Assembly (NCBI GenBank): GCA_963169045.1
Contig: CAUJDF010000073.1
Location: forward strand, 1-64,000
Direction of reading: 5' to 3'
Origin: Myxococcota bacterium
Lineage (GTDB): Bacteria > Myxococcota_A > Bradymonadia > UBA7976 > UBA1532
DNA length: 64,000 bases
Below the pieces are notes generated by a model. That model was not told the origin of the DNA and made no database searches. It worked only from the letters and a program-made list of their open reading frames with translations. A program made the translations under genes and the position numbers. Shown piece by piece: positions 16,822-25,439 of the stretch (its first letter is position 1; the number at the start of each line of letters is the position of its first letter).

Positions 16822-18849
16822 CTACGGCTGGGTGATGGGGACGAACTGCGGCGCGCTCTCGGCGGCGAGGTGGGCGCGCACGCGGGCGCGCATCGCGGCG
16901 GCGCGCTCCGGCTGCGCGTCGGCGAGGTTGTGCGCCTCGCGCGGATCGGCGGTCAGGTCGTAGAGCTCGGTCACGTCGTTGGTGTGGTCGTGCACGGCCT
17001 TCCACAGGCGGCCGTCGGCCTCGCGCCGTACGTAGCCCACGACCTTGCGGCGCATGAAGACCGCCTCGGTGAAGGCCTCCTCCCGGACGGCAGGCGCGGC
17101 GTCGCCGGTGATCCACGGGAGCAGGCTCTTGCCGGAGACCGGGTGGCGGCCTTCGGGCGCGAGGCCGGCGAAGGCGGCGATCGTCGGCACGATGTCGACG
17201 AGCTCCGCCACCACGTCGCGGTGCCCCGCGTGCGCGCCGCCGGGCAGGCGGAAGAGCAGCGGCACCCGCGTCGACGTGTCGTAGACCTCCTTGGCGTGGA
17301 AGAGGTCGGCGTGCTCGCCGAGCGCCTCGCCGTGGTCCGCCATCACGACGATCAGGCTGTCGTCGTAGAGGCCGAGCTCGCGCAGGCCGGCGATCAGGCG
17401 GCCGAACTCGACGTCGGAGCGCCGGACCGCCTCGTCGTAGGTGCGCGCGTACTCGCCGCGCAGCAACGGGTAGGGCACGTAGGCGACCCGCCGCGAGACG
17501 TCGCCGCGCGCGTGCGGCCCCTCGAGCGGCACCCAGAGCATGAAGGGAGACGGGAGCGGCGCCTGCTTCAGCATGCCGAGCAGGCGGGTGATCGTGTCGT
17601 GGTCGCTGCCGTTGCCGAGGTCGGCGGGCAGCACGGTGATGGCGTCCTTCGCGAGGACGTCGCGCACCGCGAGCTCGTAGTAGGGCGGGCTCGCCATGAA
17701 GCCGCGGTAGGGCGCCGGCAAGAAGAAGGGCTCGTCGCGGGCCGCGTCGCGGTGGCGGTGGAAGAGGTCGGGGACGCCGAGCGCCGGGTGCCGCCCCGTC
17801 AGGAACGAAGCGACGCTGGGGATGGTGTTCGTCGCCTGCGCCCAGGCGTTGCGGAAGACCACCGACTCGCGCGCGAAGGCGTCGAGGTTCGGCGTCAGCG
17901 TGGAGGCCGGCTCGTAGGCGCCGAGGCGGTCCGCGCGCAGCGTGTCGATCATGATCCAGACGACGTTCGGCGGCGCACCGTCCCGAACCATCGGCGCTGC
18001 TGGCGGCGGGCTCGGCGCGCCGGCGGGATCGGGGGGCAGGCTCTCGATGCCCCGCAGCGTGCTGGCGGTGATGGCGAGGTACTGGACCACGCCGGTGCGG
18101 TTGAAGAGGAGCTGGCGTGTGCTCTGCGACGCGGAGGGCAGCGCGATGCCGGCGCCGATCGCGAGCGCGCCGAGGCCGCCCATCGCGGCGGCGGCGCGGC
18201 GGCCGAGGCGCTCCACGAGCGGCAGGCACAGGAGCGCGGCGCTCGCGACGGCGCCGATGGCGTAGAGCTGGTGCAGCGAGGTGTAATCGCCACGCAGCGT
18301 CAGGCGCGACGCCCCGTAACAGGCGAGGTAGGCGGCCGCGCAGAGCCAGAGGCCGAGGCGCGGCACGCGCGCCCGCGGGGCCACCGAGGACACGACGTGG
18401 CGGGCGACGACCGGCGCCAGCGCGGTGACCACGACGGCCACCACCGCGGCGGCGCAGGCAGCGACGAGCAGGTTCTCGGCGGTCGCCTTCTTCACCGTGA
18501 CGGCGAAGAGGCCGCCGACGAGCAGCGACGAGGTGCCTCCGAGGCCGAGCGAGGCGAGGCGCGCGCGCCGCCGGCCGGCGTGGGCGAGCACGCGAACCGC
18601 CCAGTGGTATGGCCGCGCCAGCAGGAGAGCGGCGGCGAGGCATGGCATCGCCGCGCCGGCGAAGGCGAGCGCGAACGCGCCGGCCGCAAAGCGGACGACC
18701 GCCTCCGCGCCAGCGCGCGGCAGGTCCGGAATGAGGACCAGCGCCAGCACCTCGGAGATGGTGACGAGCAGCGCCGCGGCGACGGCGAGCAGTATCGCTC
18801 GGCCGAGCCGGGCGGCGGGTCGAAGCGTCTCGGTGTTCAACGCCGTCAT
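16822..18849 (-). CDS. Membrane sulfatase/phosphotransferase-fold enzyme
   Basis: A 675-residue protein from ATG 18849 with GGAGGAG upstream. The first 270 residues hold about six hydrophobic helices. A periplasmic alkaline phosphatase-superfamily domain follows from residue 294: [17 protein letters not shown] with metal ligand Asp302, [11 protein letters not shown], then T342-I-P-S345-VASFLTG at the nucleophile position, and [11 protein letters not shown] with Asp505-His506. Formylglycine sulfatases need Cys or Ser where Thr342 stands. A Thr there is seen in many membrane-bound relatives, including phosphotransferases of the LtaS/EptA kind. It may therefore transfer a phospho-group or hydrolyse phosphodiesters. 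It is divergent from a CDP-alcohol phosphotransferase gene 144 bp away, suggesting a shared envelope-polymer or lipid pathway. Confidence 0.87.
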   Translation of the reverse strand: MTALNTETLRPAARLGRAILLAVAAALLVTISEVLALVLIPDLPRAGAEAVVRFAAGAFALAFAGAAMPCLAAALLLARPYHWAVRVLAHAGRRRARLASLGLGGTSSLLVGGLFAVTVKKATAENLLVAACAAAVVAVVVTALAPVVARHVVSSVAPRARVPRLGLWLCAAAYLACYGASRLTLRGDYTSLHQLYAIGAVASAALLCLPLVERLGRRAAAAMGGLGALAIGAGIALPSASQSTRQLLFNRTGVVQYLAITASTLRGIESLPPDPAGAPSPPPAAPMVRDGAPPNVVWIMIDTLRADRLGAYEPASTLTPNLDAFARESVVFRNAWAQATNTIPSVASFLTGRHPALGVPDLFHRHRDAARDEPFFLPAPYRGFMASPPYYELAVRDVLAKDAITVLPADLGNGSDHDTITRLLGMLKQAPLPSPFMLWVPLEGPHARGDVSRRVAYVPYPLLRGEYARTYDEAVRRSDVEFGRLIAGLRELGLYDDSLIVVMADHGEALGEHADLFHAKEVYDTSTRVPLLFRLPGGAHAGHRDVVAELVDIVPTIAAFAGLAPEGRHPVSGKSLLPWITGDAAPAVREEAFTEAVFMRRKVVGYVRREADGRLWKAVHDHTNDVTELYDLTADPREAHNLADAQPERAAAMRARVRAHLAAESAPQFVPITQP

Positions 18850-18993
18850 GCTCCTCCGGACCCCGCCAAGATCCAAGTTCGTCGCGGGCGGACGCGACGC
18901 GCCGCTCGCTGGTCCGCAGTCCGCTTCTCGGTAGATCGACGCCCGGACCCGAGTTCGGAGTCGCGACGTTGCGGAATCGAAGCGACCGGGGGT

Positions 18994-19773
18994 ATGGAGA
19001 GTGTCTTACGGGGGAGTGCGACGGCGCGGAGCCTGCCGGTGCTGACCGACGTTCGACGGATCTATCGCGAGAGCCTCAAGCCCGCCGACTCCCTCTTCAA
19101 CCTCTACCTCGCGCGCCCGATGGCGGCGGTGGCGGTCAGCGCTTTCGCGCGCACCCGGGTCACGCCGAACCAGGTCACCTTCCTGGCCCTCGGCATGATG
19201 ATGGCCGGCGTCGTGCTGCTGGCGGGCGTGCCGGGCGGATGGGGCCTCGTCCTCGGCGTCGGCGCCGTCGAGCTGAGCTACGTGCTCGACTGCGCCGACG
19301 GTCAGCTCGCGCGACTGACCCGACGGACGAGCGCGGTGGGCGCGCTGCTCGACTTCCTGATGGACGAGCTGAAGGCGTACCTGCTCGTGGGGGCGCTGGC
19401 GACGCGGTGGTTCCTGCAGGACGGCGGCGGCCCTTGGGCGCTGCTCGTCGGCGTGGCCGCGCTGATCGTCGTGGCGTCCGCCCTGTCGCTGACGCGCTTC
19501 GTGCGCACGCCGGAGTACGCGCAGGCGACGGGCACGAAGCAGCTCAAACACGGCGAGGCGGCGGGCGCGGCGCGCGGTCCGGATCGGTCGCCGCTGTGGC
19601 CCATCCAGATGGCGGCGCGCGCCATCAGCCAGTACCCCGTCACGCTGCCGCTGTTCGCGATCGTGGATCGGCTCGACCTGTTCCTGTACGCCTACGGAGC
19701 GGTGCATCTTCTCTACGTGGGCCAGACGGCGTTGGTGGTCCTGTGGAGACTCGGGCGGCGGGGACCAGCATGA
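18994..19773 (+). CDS. CDP-alcohol phosphatidyltransferase family enzyme
   Basis: A 259-residue membrane protein from ATG 18994. The family signature is complete: D99-x2-D102-G-x2-A-R107-x8-G116-x3-D120-x3-D124, within hydrophobic helices 2 and 3. Predicted membrane helices include 62-78, 82-98, 126-141, 150-165 and two near the C-terminus. These enzymes transfer a phosphoalcohol from a CDP-alcohol to another alcohol, as in phospholipid synthesis or inositol phosphate ester formation. The stop codon overlaps the start of a nucleotidyltransferase gene (ATGA), so that enzyme probably makes the CDP-activated substrate. Substrates cannot be read from the sequence; inositol, glycerol or another polyol are possible. 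Confidence 0.92.
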   Translation: MESVLRGSATARSLPVLTDVRRIYRESLKPADSLFNLYLARPMAAVAVSAFARTRVTPNQVTFLALGMMMAGVVLLAGVPGGWGLVLGVGAVELSYVLDCADGQLARLTRRTSAVGALLDFLMDELKAYLLVGALATRWFLQDGGGPWALLVGVAALIVVASALSLTRFVRTPEYAQATGTKQLKHGEAAGAARGPDRSPLWPIQMAARAISQYPVTLPLFAIVDRLDLFLYAYGAVHLLYVGQTALVVLWRLGRRGPA

Positions 19774-20504
19774 AAGCGATCATCATCGCCAGCGGCCGGG
19801 GCGAGCGGCTGGGGGCGCTGACCGACGAGCGGCCGCCGTGCATGCTCGAGGTGGCCGGGCGTCCCGTCCTTCATCACCAGATCGACGCGCTCCGGTTCTG
19901 GGGCATCGACGACGTGGTGGTCATCCGCGGCCACTGCCGCGAGGCGGTCGCGGGGCCCGACGTGCGATACGTCGACGACGAGGGCTTCGCCGCGCACGGC
20001 GCGCTCGCCAGCCTCTTCGCGGCGGGCCGCGAGCTCGTCGGCGACGTGATCGTCAGCTACGGAGAGGTCGTCTACCACCCCGACGCGGTGGCGACCCTGC
20101 TGCGGTCGCCGGCGCTCGGCACCCTGCTGGTCGACCGGCGCTGGCGGCGCACACCGGAGAACGACGGCGGGGCCACCGAGCTGTGCCGCAGCACGCGCGA
20201 CGGCGTGGTGGTCGAGGTGGGCCGCAACCTGCGCCCCGTCGGCACGCTCGCGGCGTTCGTCGGGCTCGCGCGCTTCCGCCCGGCGATGACCGCGCGCCTG
20301 TTCGCCGGCTGGGAGCGGGCGAACGCCCGCGGCGACGACCTGCCCTTCGGGCGCGCGCGCTCCCTGCGCGCCGCCGGCCTGCTGGATCTCTTCCACGACC
20401 TGATCGATCGTGGCGACGTGCTCGCCTCGGTGCCGATCGACGCCGGCTGGCGCGGCCTGACCACCGCGCGCGACGTCGAGGCGGCACACCTCGCCCTGCA
20501 GTAG
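19770..20504 (+). CDS. Sugar/alcohol-phosphate nucleotidyltransferase-like protein
   Basis: A 244-residue Rossmann-type protein from ATG 19770, overlapping the previous stop. The N-terminus has the NTP-binding G-rich segment KAIIIASGRGERL, followed by LTDERPPCMLEVAGRPVLHH. In relatives such as phosphocholine or inositol-phosphate cytidylyltransferases this second segment usually reads RPKC(L/M)L; here the Lys is replaced by Pro. Downstream are GIDDVVVIRGH and a FAAHGALASLFAAG segment resembling the substrate loop of LicC-like enzymes, and GDVIVSYGEVVYHPD in place of the metal-binding D-x-D (G-E here). It is probably the activating partner of the adjacent CDP-alcohol phosphotransferase, though the altered residues leave activity open. 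Confidence 0.82.
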   Translation: MKAIIIASGRGERLGALTDERPPCMLEVAGRPVLHHQIDALRFWGIDDVVVIRGHCREAVAGPDVRYVDDEGFAAHGALASLFAAGRELVGDVIVSYGEVVYHPDAVATLLRSPALGTLLVDRRWRRTPENDGGATELCRSTRDGVVVEVGRNLRPVGTLAAFVGLARFRPAMTARLFAGWERANARGDDLPFGRARSLRAAGLLDLFHDLIDRGDVLASVPIDAGWRGLTTARDVEAAHLALQ

Positions 20505-20592
20505 CGGTCCGCACGCCACCGGGGCGCGCCGGCATGGATCGGACCGCCTCGCCGGTGCATCATGCGCTACGCCAAAGAGCGGAGGGCGCGAC

Positions 20593-22122
20593 ATGCAGAC
20601 GCTGACGAGCTACGTGGGCGGGCGCTGGGTCACCGGCGAAGGCCCGTGGACGGACCTGACCGATCCGACGACCGAGGAGGTGATCGCGCGGGCGTCGACG
20701 GGCGGCGTCGACTTCGGCGCCGCCGTCCGGCACGCGCGCGCCGCCGGACCGGCGCTGCGGGCGCTGACGTTCGCCGAGCGCGGCGCCCTGCTCGAGAAGG
20801 CGGCCAAGGCGATCCACGCGGTGCGCGAGGAGCTGCTCGACCTGGCCATCGCCAACGGCGGCAATACACGCAGCGACGCGAAATTCGACGTCGACGGCGC
20901 CACCGGCACGCTCATGCACTACGCCGAGCTCGGCCGGGCGCTCGGCGGCCGGCGCGTGCTGCTCGAAGGCGAGCCGAGCAACATCGGCCGCAGCGGGCGG
21001 CTGCAGGGCCAGCATGTGCTCGCGCCGCGCCACGGCGTGGCCATCGCGATCAACGCCTTCAACTTCCCGTGCTGGGGCCTCGCCGAGAAGGCCGCGTGCG
21101 CGTGGCTCGCCGGCGTCCCGGTCATCGGCAAGCCGGCCACCGCGACCGCGCTCGTCACGTGGCGCATGGTGCAGGCGGTCGTCGAGGCCGGCGCGCTGCC
21201 CGAGGGCGCGCTGGGTTTGATCTCCGGTGGCGTCGGCGACCTCTTCGACCACCTCACCTGGCGCGACGTAGTCGCCTTCACCGGCAGCGCCGACACTGCG
21301 CGGCGCATCCGCGGCCATGCGCGCATCCTCGAGAACGGCGTCGCGGTGAACGTCGAAGCCGACAGCCTCAACGCGGCCGTGCTCGCGCCCGGCGCCGAGG
21401 ACGCGACCTACGACGCGTTCATCCGCGACGCGCATAAGGAGATCACGCAGAAGGCGGGGCAGAAGTGCACCGCCACACGCCGCATCTTCGTGCCGCGCGA
21501 CCGCCTCGACGACGTGATCGCCGACCTCGGCGAGCGCCTGGGGACGACGATCGTCGGCGATCCGCGGCGCGACGAGGTGGGCATGGGCCCGCTGGCCACG
21601 AAGGAGCAGCTCCGCTCGGCGCGCGAGGGCGTCGAGGCGCTCGGCGGCGAGGCGCGGGTGGTCTGGGGCCAGCCCGCCGCGAAGCAGGACCGCGGCTACT
21701 TCTTCGGGCCGCTGCTGCTGCGGGCGGACGACCCGCACGGCGCCACGCGCGTCCACGAGCTCGAGGTGTTCGGGCCGGTCTCCACGCTGATGCCCTACGA
21801 CGGCACCGCGGCCGACGCCGCGTCACTGGTGCAGCGGGGCGACGGCAGCCTCGTCGCCTCGATCTACGGCGACGACCGCGAGTTCCTGGCGGCGGCGATC
21901 GTGGAGATGGCCGGCTGGCACGGCCGCCTCGTCGTCACCGACGAGAAGATCGCCGACAAGGCGATCGCCCCAGGCACCGTGCTGCCGAACCTGCTGCACG
22001 GCGGTCCCGGCCGCGCCGGCGGCGGCACCGAGCTCGGCGGCCTGATCGGCCTCGGACCCTACGTGCAGCGCTGCGCGGTGCAGGGCAACGGCCCGCTGAT
22101 CGCGAAACTGCTGGGCGCCTGA
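20593..22122 (+). CDS. boxD: BoxD/PaaZ-type CoA-semialdehyde dehydrogenase
   Basis: A 509-residue aldehyde dehydrogenase from ATG 20593, with GGAGGG nine bases upstream. It contains the NAFNFPCWG, GKPATATALVTWRMVQ and KEITQKAGQKCTATRRIF segments typical of the dehydrogenase part of PaaZ and of BoxD. The catalytic thiol is Cys292 and the acid/base candidate is Glu255. PaaZ carries an extra C-terminal hydratase domain of about 170 residues; this protein ends where BoxD ends. BoxD oxidises 3,4-dehydroadipyl-CoA semialdehyde to the acid in aerobic benzoyl-CoA breakdown. No other box or paa gene is nearby, so the assignment to pathway is tentative. An eight-T run (22125-22132) directly follows the stop codon. 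Confidence 0.88.
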   Translation: MQTLTSYVGGRWVTGEGPWTDLTDPTTEEVIARASTGGVDFGAAVRHARAAGPALRALTFAERGALLEKAAKAIHAVREELLDLAIANGGNTRSDAKFDVDGATGTLMHYAELGRALGGRRVLLEGEPSNIGRSGRLQGQHVLAPRHGVAIAINAFNFPCWGLAEKAACAWLAGVPVIGKPATATALVTWRMVQAVVEAGALPEGALGLISGGVGDLFDHLTWRDVVAFTGSADTARRIRGHARILENGVAVNVEADSLNAAVLAPGAEDATYDAFIRDAHKEITQKAGQKCTATRRIFVPRDRLDDVIADLGERLGTTIVGDPRRDEVGMGPLATKEQLRSAREGVEALGGEARVVWGQPAAKQDRGYFFGPLLLRADDPHGATRVHELEVFGPVSTLMPYDGTAADAASLVQRGDGSLVASIYGDDREFLAAAIVEMAGWHGRLVVTDEKIADKAIAPGTVLPNLLHGGPGRAGGGTELGGLIGLGPYVQRCAVQGNGPLIAKLLGA

Positions 22123-22271
22123 TCTTTTTTTTCGGACGTGGGGAAGTCCCCGAGGGGGACGCCGGTTGTCACGAGCAAGGAACCAGAGCGTACCCCCCCG
22201 CGAAGGTTCCCGTGGTCGCCCATACGACGCCGAACGACTGGTCCCCCCCTGGTCCTCGGCGTGGGCGATCG

Positions 22272-22319
22272 ATGCCCGGGTCCGGAACCCCTCCCCCTCC
22301 CCCGCCCGGACCCGGGCAT
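22272..22319. terminator. Long perfect hairpin between convergent genes
   Basis: ATGCCCGGGTCCGG (22272-22285) is repeated as its exact reverse complement at 22306-22319, giving a 14-bp stem with a C-rich 20-base loop. A pyrimidine-rich stretch with T clusters follows on the plus strand. It lies between the stop codons of the convergent aldehyde dehydrogenase and DUF11 genes, so a bidirectional terminator is likely. The remainder of 22123-22365 holds no gene. Confidence 0.55.
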
Positions 22320-22365
22320 TCCCCTTTCTTCTTCTCGACTTCCCCGAGGATGCAGACGACCGCGT

Positions 22366-24336
22366 TCAGCGCCGGCGGCGAGGCCGCAGGGCGAGCAGCG
22401 CCGGCAGCAGGAGCAGCGCGCCGGGCGCGCCGTCGGTGAAGCGGCAGCCGCAGCCGTCGTCGCCCGCGCCGCCGCCGCTGTCCTCGCAGGGGTTGCCGAC
22501 GTGCCGGCACTGGCCGCCGCCGGGGCACGTCGTGTCCCAGAAGAGGCCGTCGCCACAGGCGGACTCGCAGCGCCCGTCCGCGGCGAGCACGGTGCCCGGC
22601 CCGCAAGGGTTGCCCTCGGGCTCGACGCAGTCGTCGCCCTCGAGGACGCTCCCGTCCGGGCACTCGATCGGCACGCACACCGGCGCGCGCTCCGCCAGAC
22701 GCTGACCCGGCGGGCAGCCCGTGTCCGGCCCGGGCGCCGACGCGTCGGGGTCGGGTCGCGGCGGCACGAAGGCATCGAGGTCCGGTCGGACGGACATGTC
22801 GGGCTCCGGCCCGGCGTCCGCAGGCGGGAGCACGATGCCACCGTCGCCCTCGCGGCGGACGGTGTGGACCACGGGATCGGTGTCGACCGGCTCGATCTCG
22901 TCGGCGTCGATGCGCGCGACGTTGCGGATCTCCGTCCCGTCGGCGAGGTCGTCGACGGTCACGGAGAAGCGGATGATGTGGAGCTCGCCGGGCGCGATCA
23001 CGTCGATGTCGGGCAGCTCGGCCAGGTTCAGGCCGTTCGCGAGCGGCAGGTTGCCGCCCGGGCCGTCGGCGATGACCTGGCGGTCGATGCTGGTGCTGTT
23101 GCGGACGTAGGTCGTGCCGCGCGGGACGGAGTCGGTGACGATGACGTTGCGCGCGAAGTCGCCGCCGTTGTTCTCGACGACGATCGCGTAGTCGATGCGC
23201 TGGCCCGGGCTCACCTCGCTGCGCGACGGCGGCGTCGAGGACTTCTCGGGCTTGAGCGACTCGAAGTCCGGGAGGCGGTGGTCGAAGGCGAGCACGAGCC
23301 AGTCGGTGAAGAGCGACTCGCCGGCGGTGAACAAGCCGTCGCCGCGCGGGAGCACGTACGTGACCTCGGCCTGCTCGTCGAGCGGCTCGATCGCGCCGGC
23401 GACGACGAAGCGGTCGAGGTCCACGCCGTCGACGCCCTCGAGGCAGCGACCGTCGGCGCGCCCCGCGTTCACCGTGCCGTTGAAGACATTGCGGTTGGGG
23501 TTGCAGCCGTCGGCGACCTCCTGCCGGTTGACGGTCAGCGAGTCGCCCTGGATGTCCGAGTCGCCCTCGAGCACGAAGGAGGTCAGGTCGACCCGGGCGT
23601 CGGGCGGCGCGAGGAAGCCGCGCGGCCGGAGCGTGCGGGCGATGCCCTGGTTCAGCTCGAAGCCCTGGTAGTAGTAGATGCGGCGGAGCGGCTGCGTGTC
23701 GGCGTCCTCGTAGACGACGAGCAGCGACCAGGCGCCGATGGCGAGGCTGCCGAGCGCCGCGACCGCGGTGTCCGGATCGGCGCCGCTCGCCCCGGCGACC
23801 TCGACGTCGCGCACCGTCCACTCGCCGTTGAGGCTGCCGCCGCGCTCGCGGTGGGCCTGCAGGTCGGCGGTGACGTCCGCGTGGTGGGAGAAGAAGCCGA
23901 CGTCGCAGGTGCCGCCCGCCTCGCACGCCGCGGCGAGAAGATCGCACTCCGCCAGCCGGTCGTTGAAGCGTTCGGAGATCGCCTCGTCGCGGATCACCTC
24001 GATCGGGGGGCCGCCGGGCGGCACCAGCGTCACCTGCTCGTCGGGCGCCGCGTTCGGCGGGTGGGACGCCACCCAGTTGAGCCGCGCGTGCAACAGGCGC
24101 AGGCCCGGGCTGTCGGGCAGTACGTCCAGGGTGGCCGACGCGCTCGAGAAGCCCTCGCAGTCCTTGCCGCCGAGGATGCACGTCTGCGACGGCGCGCAGC
24201 GGACGAGGCTCGCGCCCGTCGCCGCGTAGCCGACGTTGCCTTCCCACACCTCGTTCGGATCGGGTCCCAGCGCGCGTCCCTGCGCGAACGCGAGACACGG
24301 CAACAGACACAAGAGCCCCACGAGCCGCTGCGCCAT
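22366..24336 (-). CDS. DUF11-domain surface protein with MYXO-CTERM-like end
   Basis: A 656-residue protein from ATG 24336; the signal peptide is MAQRLVGLLCLLPCLAFA. The N-terminal 370 residues form a large beta-rich domain (ADVTADLQAH, GAWSLLVVYEDAD, YYYQGFEL) of the kind found in front of isopeptide or DUF11 repeats. Residues about 370-490 are a DUF11/conserved-repeat domain (VSPGQRIDYAIVVENNGGDF, VTDSVPRGTTY, GTEIRNVARID). An Asp/Pro-rich linker and a Cys-rich segment follow. The C-terminus has GCGC, a hydrophobic stretch LLLLPALLAL and a final RPRRRR, which is the layout of the MYXO-CTERM sorting tag. It is probably processed and anchored at the cell surface. It is last of four genes on this strand. 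Confidence 0.82.
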   Translation of the reverse strand: MAQRLVGLLCLLPCLAFAQGRALGPDPNEVWEGNVGYAATGASLVRCAPSQTCILGGKDCEGFSSASATLDVLPDSPGLRLLHARLNWVASHPPNAAPDEQVTLVPPGGPPIEVIRDEAISERFNDRLAECDLLAAACEAGGTCDVGFFSHHADVTADLQAHRERGGSLNGEWTVRDVEVAGASGADPDTAVAALGSLAIGAWSLLVVYEDADTQPLRRIYYYQGFELNQGIARTLRPRGFLAPPDARVDLTSFVLEGDSDIQGDSLTVNRQEVADGCNPNRNVFNGTVNAGRADGRCLEGVDGVDLDRFVVAGAIEPLDEQAEVTYVLPRGDGLFTAGESLFTDWLVLAFDHRLPDFESLKPEKSSTPPSRSEVSPGQRIDYAIVVENNGGDFARNVIVTDSVPRGTTYVRNSTSIDRQVIADGPGGNLPLANGLNLAELPDIDVIAPGELHIIRFSVTVDDLADGTEIRNVARIDADEIEPVDTDPVVHTVRREGDGGIVLPPADAGPEPDMSVRPDLDAFVPPRPDPDASAPGPDTGCPPGQRLAERAPVCVPIECPDGSVLEGDDCVEPEGNPCGPGTVLAADGRCESACGDGLFWDTTCPGGGQCRHVGNPCEDSGGGAGDDGCGCRFTDGAPGALLLLPALLALRPRRRR

Positions 24337-24398
24337 CGTTTCCCCCTGAGTGCGGCCATTGTGCGCCACCCGGCGCGTCCGCCGAAAGATGGCGAGGT

Positions 24399-25370
24399 TC
24401 AGAACGCTTCGCTGGCGAGGCCCCGCTCGTCGACGGCGGCGGCGACGCCGAGCGGGCGGCGCCCCTGCAGGAAGTACAGCAGGTAGCGCTCGTCGTGGCG
24501 CACGTTGGTGGGGTCGCGCTCGGCGCCGTCACCGAGCACGGGGTTGTGGGCGAAGCGGCTCCACGAGAGGCCATCTTCGGAGGCGGCGAAGCCGAGGCCG
24601 GAGGTGTCGCCGCGCCGGCCCGCGTAGAACAGGCGCCAGACCTCGCGGCCGGTCGCCGTCCGCGCGCGGCGCACCTCGGGCGCGCCGACGGATTCGGCGT
24701 CCCAGCAGGCCTTCGCGGCGCCCTGGAAGTCGACGCAGTCCGCCCCCGGTCCGAGCACGACGCCACGCCGCTCGAAGCGCAGGTCGGCGCCGGCGACCGC
24801 GAGCAGGATCCTCTGCGGTCCGCCCGCCTCCGCGCGCGCGGCGTAGTACAGGCGGAAGCCCTCGCCGTCGGCGACGAGGCTCGGACCGTCGATGCCGCCC
24901 GCCTCGTCGGGTCCCTCGGCGGCCAGCAGCGGCGCCGCGTCGAGGGTGAAGCGGCGCCCGTCGTCGCTGCGCGCGTGTCCGATGGCGGCGCCGTCGTCGA
25001 GGGTCACCGCCATGTGCCAGCGGCCGGCCGCGCGGAGGACCGAGGGACCGGCCAGCGGGCGGTCCGCGGCCAGCACGTCTTCGGTGGGGCCGAACGTCAG
25101 CCCGTCGGCGCTGTCGGCGCGGACGACGCGGCTGCGTTCACCCTCGCGCACGGCGACGAACAGCGCGACGCCGTCGTCGGCCACCGCGGACGGCCCGTCG
25201 AGGCGCGCCGCTTCGGGGGCCGGCACCACGAAGGCCAGGCCGGCGTCGCCCTCGGTGACCTTCTCGTAGGGGATGATGCCGCGGTTGGGCAGCTCCTCGC
25301 CGCCGCCGTGGTCGCCGCCGAGGGTGCCGCAGCCGGCGAAGGCCGCCGCGAGGATGAGGATCGCGCGCAT
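24399..25370 (-). CDS. Beta-propeller lipoprotein (GH43/GH32-like fold)
   Basis: A 323-residue protein from ATG 25370. The signal peptide ends AAAFAGC, with Cys14 as anchor. The rest repeats a pattern of DGPSAVADDG, SADGLTFGPTED, GPSVLRAAGRWHMAV, HARSDDGRRFTLD, DGPSLVADGEGFRLYYAAR and ASEDGLSWSRF. Each block holds a D-G-P-S or S-x-D-G-x-x-F/W motif. This is typical of five-bladed propellers like glycoside hydrolase families 32, 43 and 68, and of similar lipoproteins of unknown function. I cannot identify the three catalytic acids of a glycosidase, so it may be a binding protein. It follows the epimerase gene by about 70 bp on the same strand. Confidence 0.75.
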   Translation of the reverse strand: MRAILILAAAFAGCGTLGGDHGGGEELPNRGIIPYEKVTEGDAGLAFVVPAPEAARLDGPSAVADDGVALFVAVREGERSRVVRADSADGLTFGPTEDVLAADRPLAGPSVLRAAGRWHMAVTLDDGAAIGHARSDDGRRFTLDAAPLLAAEGPDEAGGIDGPSLVADGEGFRLYYAARAEAGGPQRILLAVAGADLRFERRGVVLGPGADCVDFQGAAKACWDAESVGAPEVRRARTATGREVWRLFYAGRRGDTSGLGFAASEDGLSWSRFAHNPVLGDGAERDPTNVRHDERYLLYFLQGRRPLGVAAAVDERGLASEAF

Positions 25371-25439
25371 GGCCCGGCATCCTAACACCGTCGGACGGGC
25401 GGGCAACCGACCCCGGGACGAGGCGGAGCGCCGGGCGAG

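Noticed and set aside
16414-18993. Long upstream extension of the CDP-alcohol transferase frame
   Set aside because: It is antisense to the sulfatase-fold gene and sigma factor gene and is rich in Arg, Ala and Gly. The family sequence begins only after ATG 18994.
22125-22132. Eight-T run directly after the aldehyde dehydrogenase gene as an intrinsic terminator
   Set aside because: Only a weak, imperfect hairpin precedes it. The palindrome at 22272-22319 is a better candidate.
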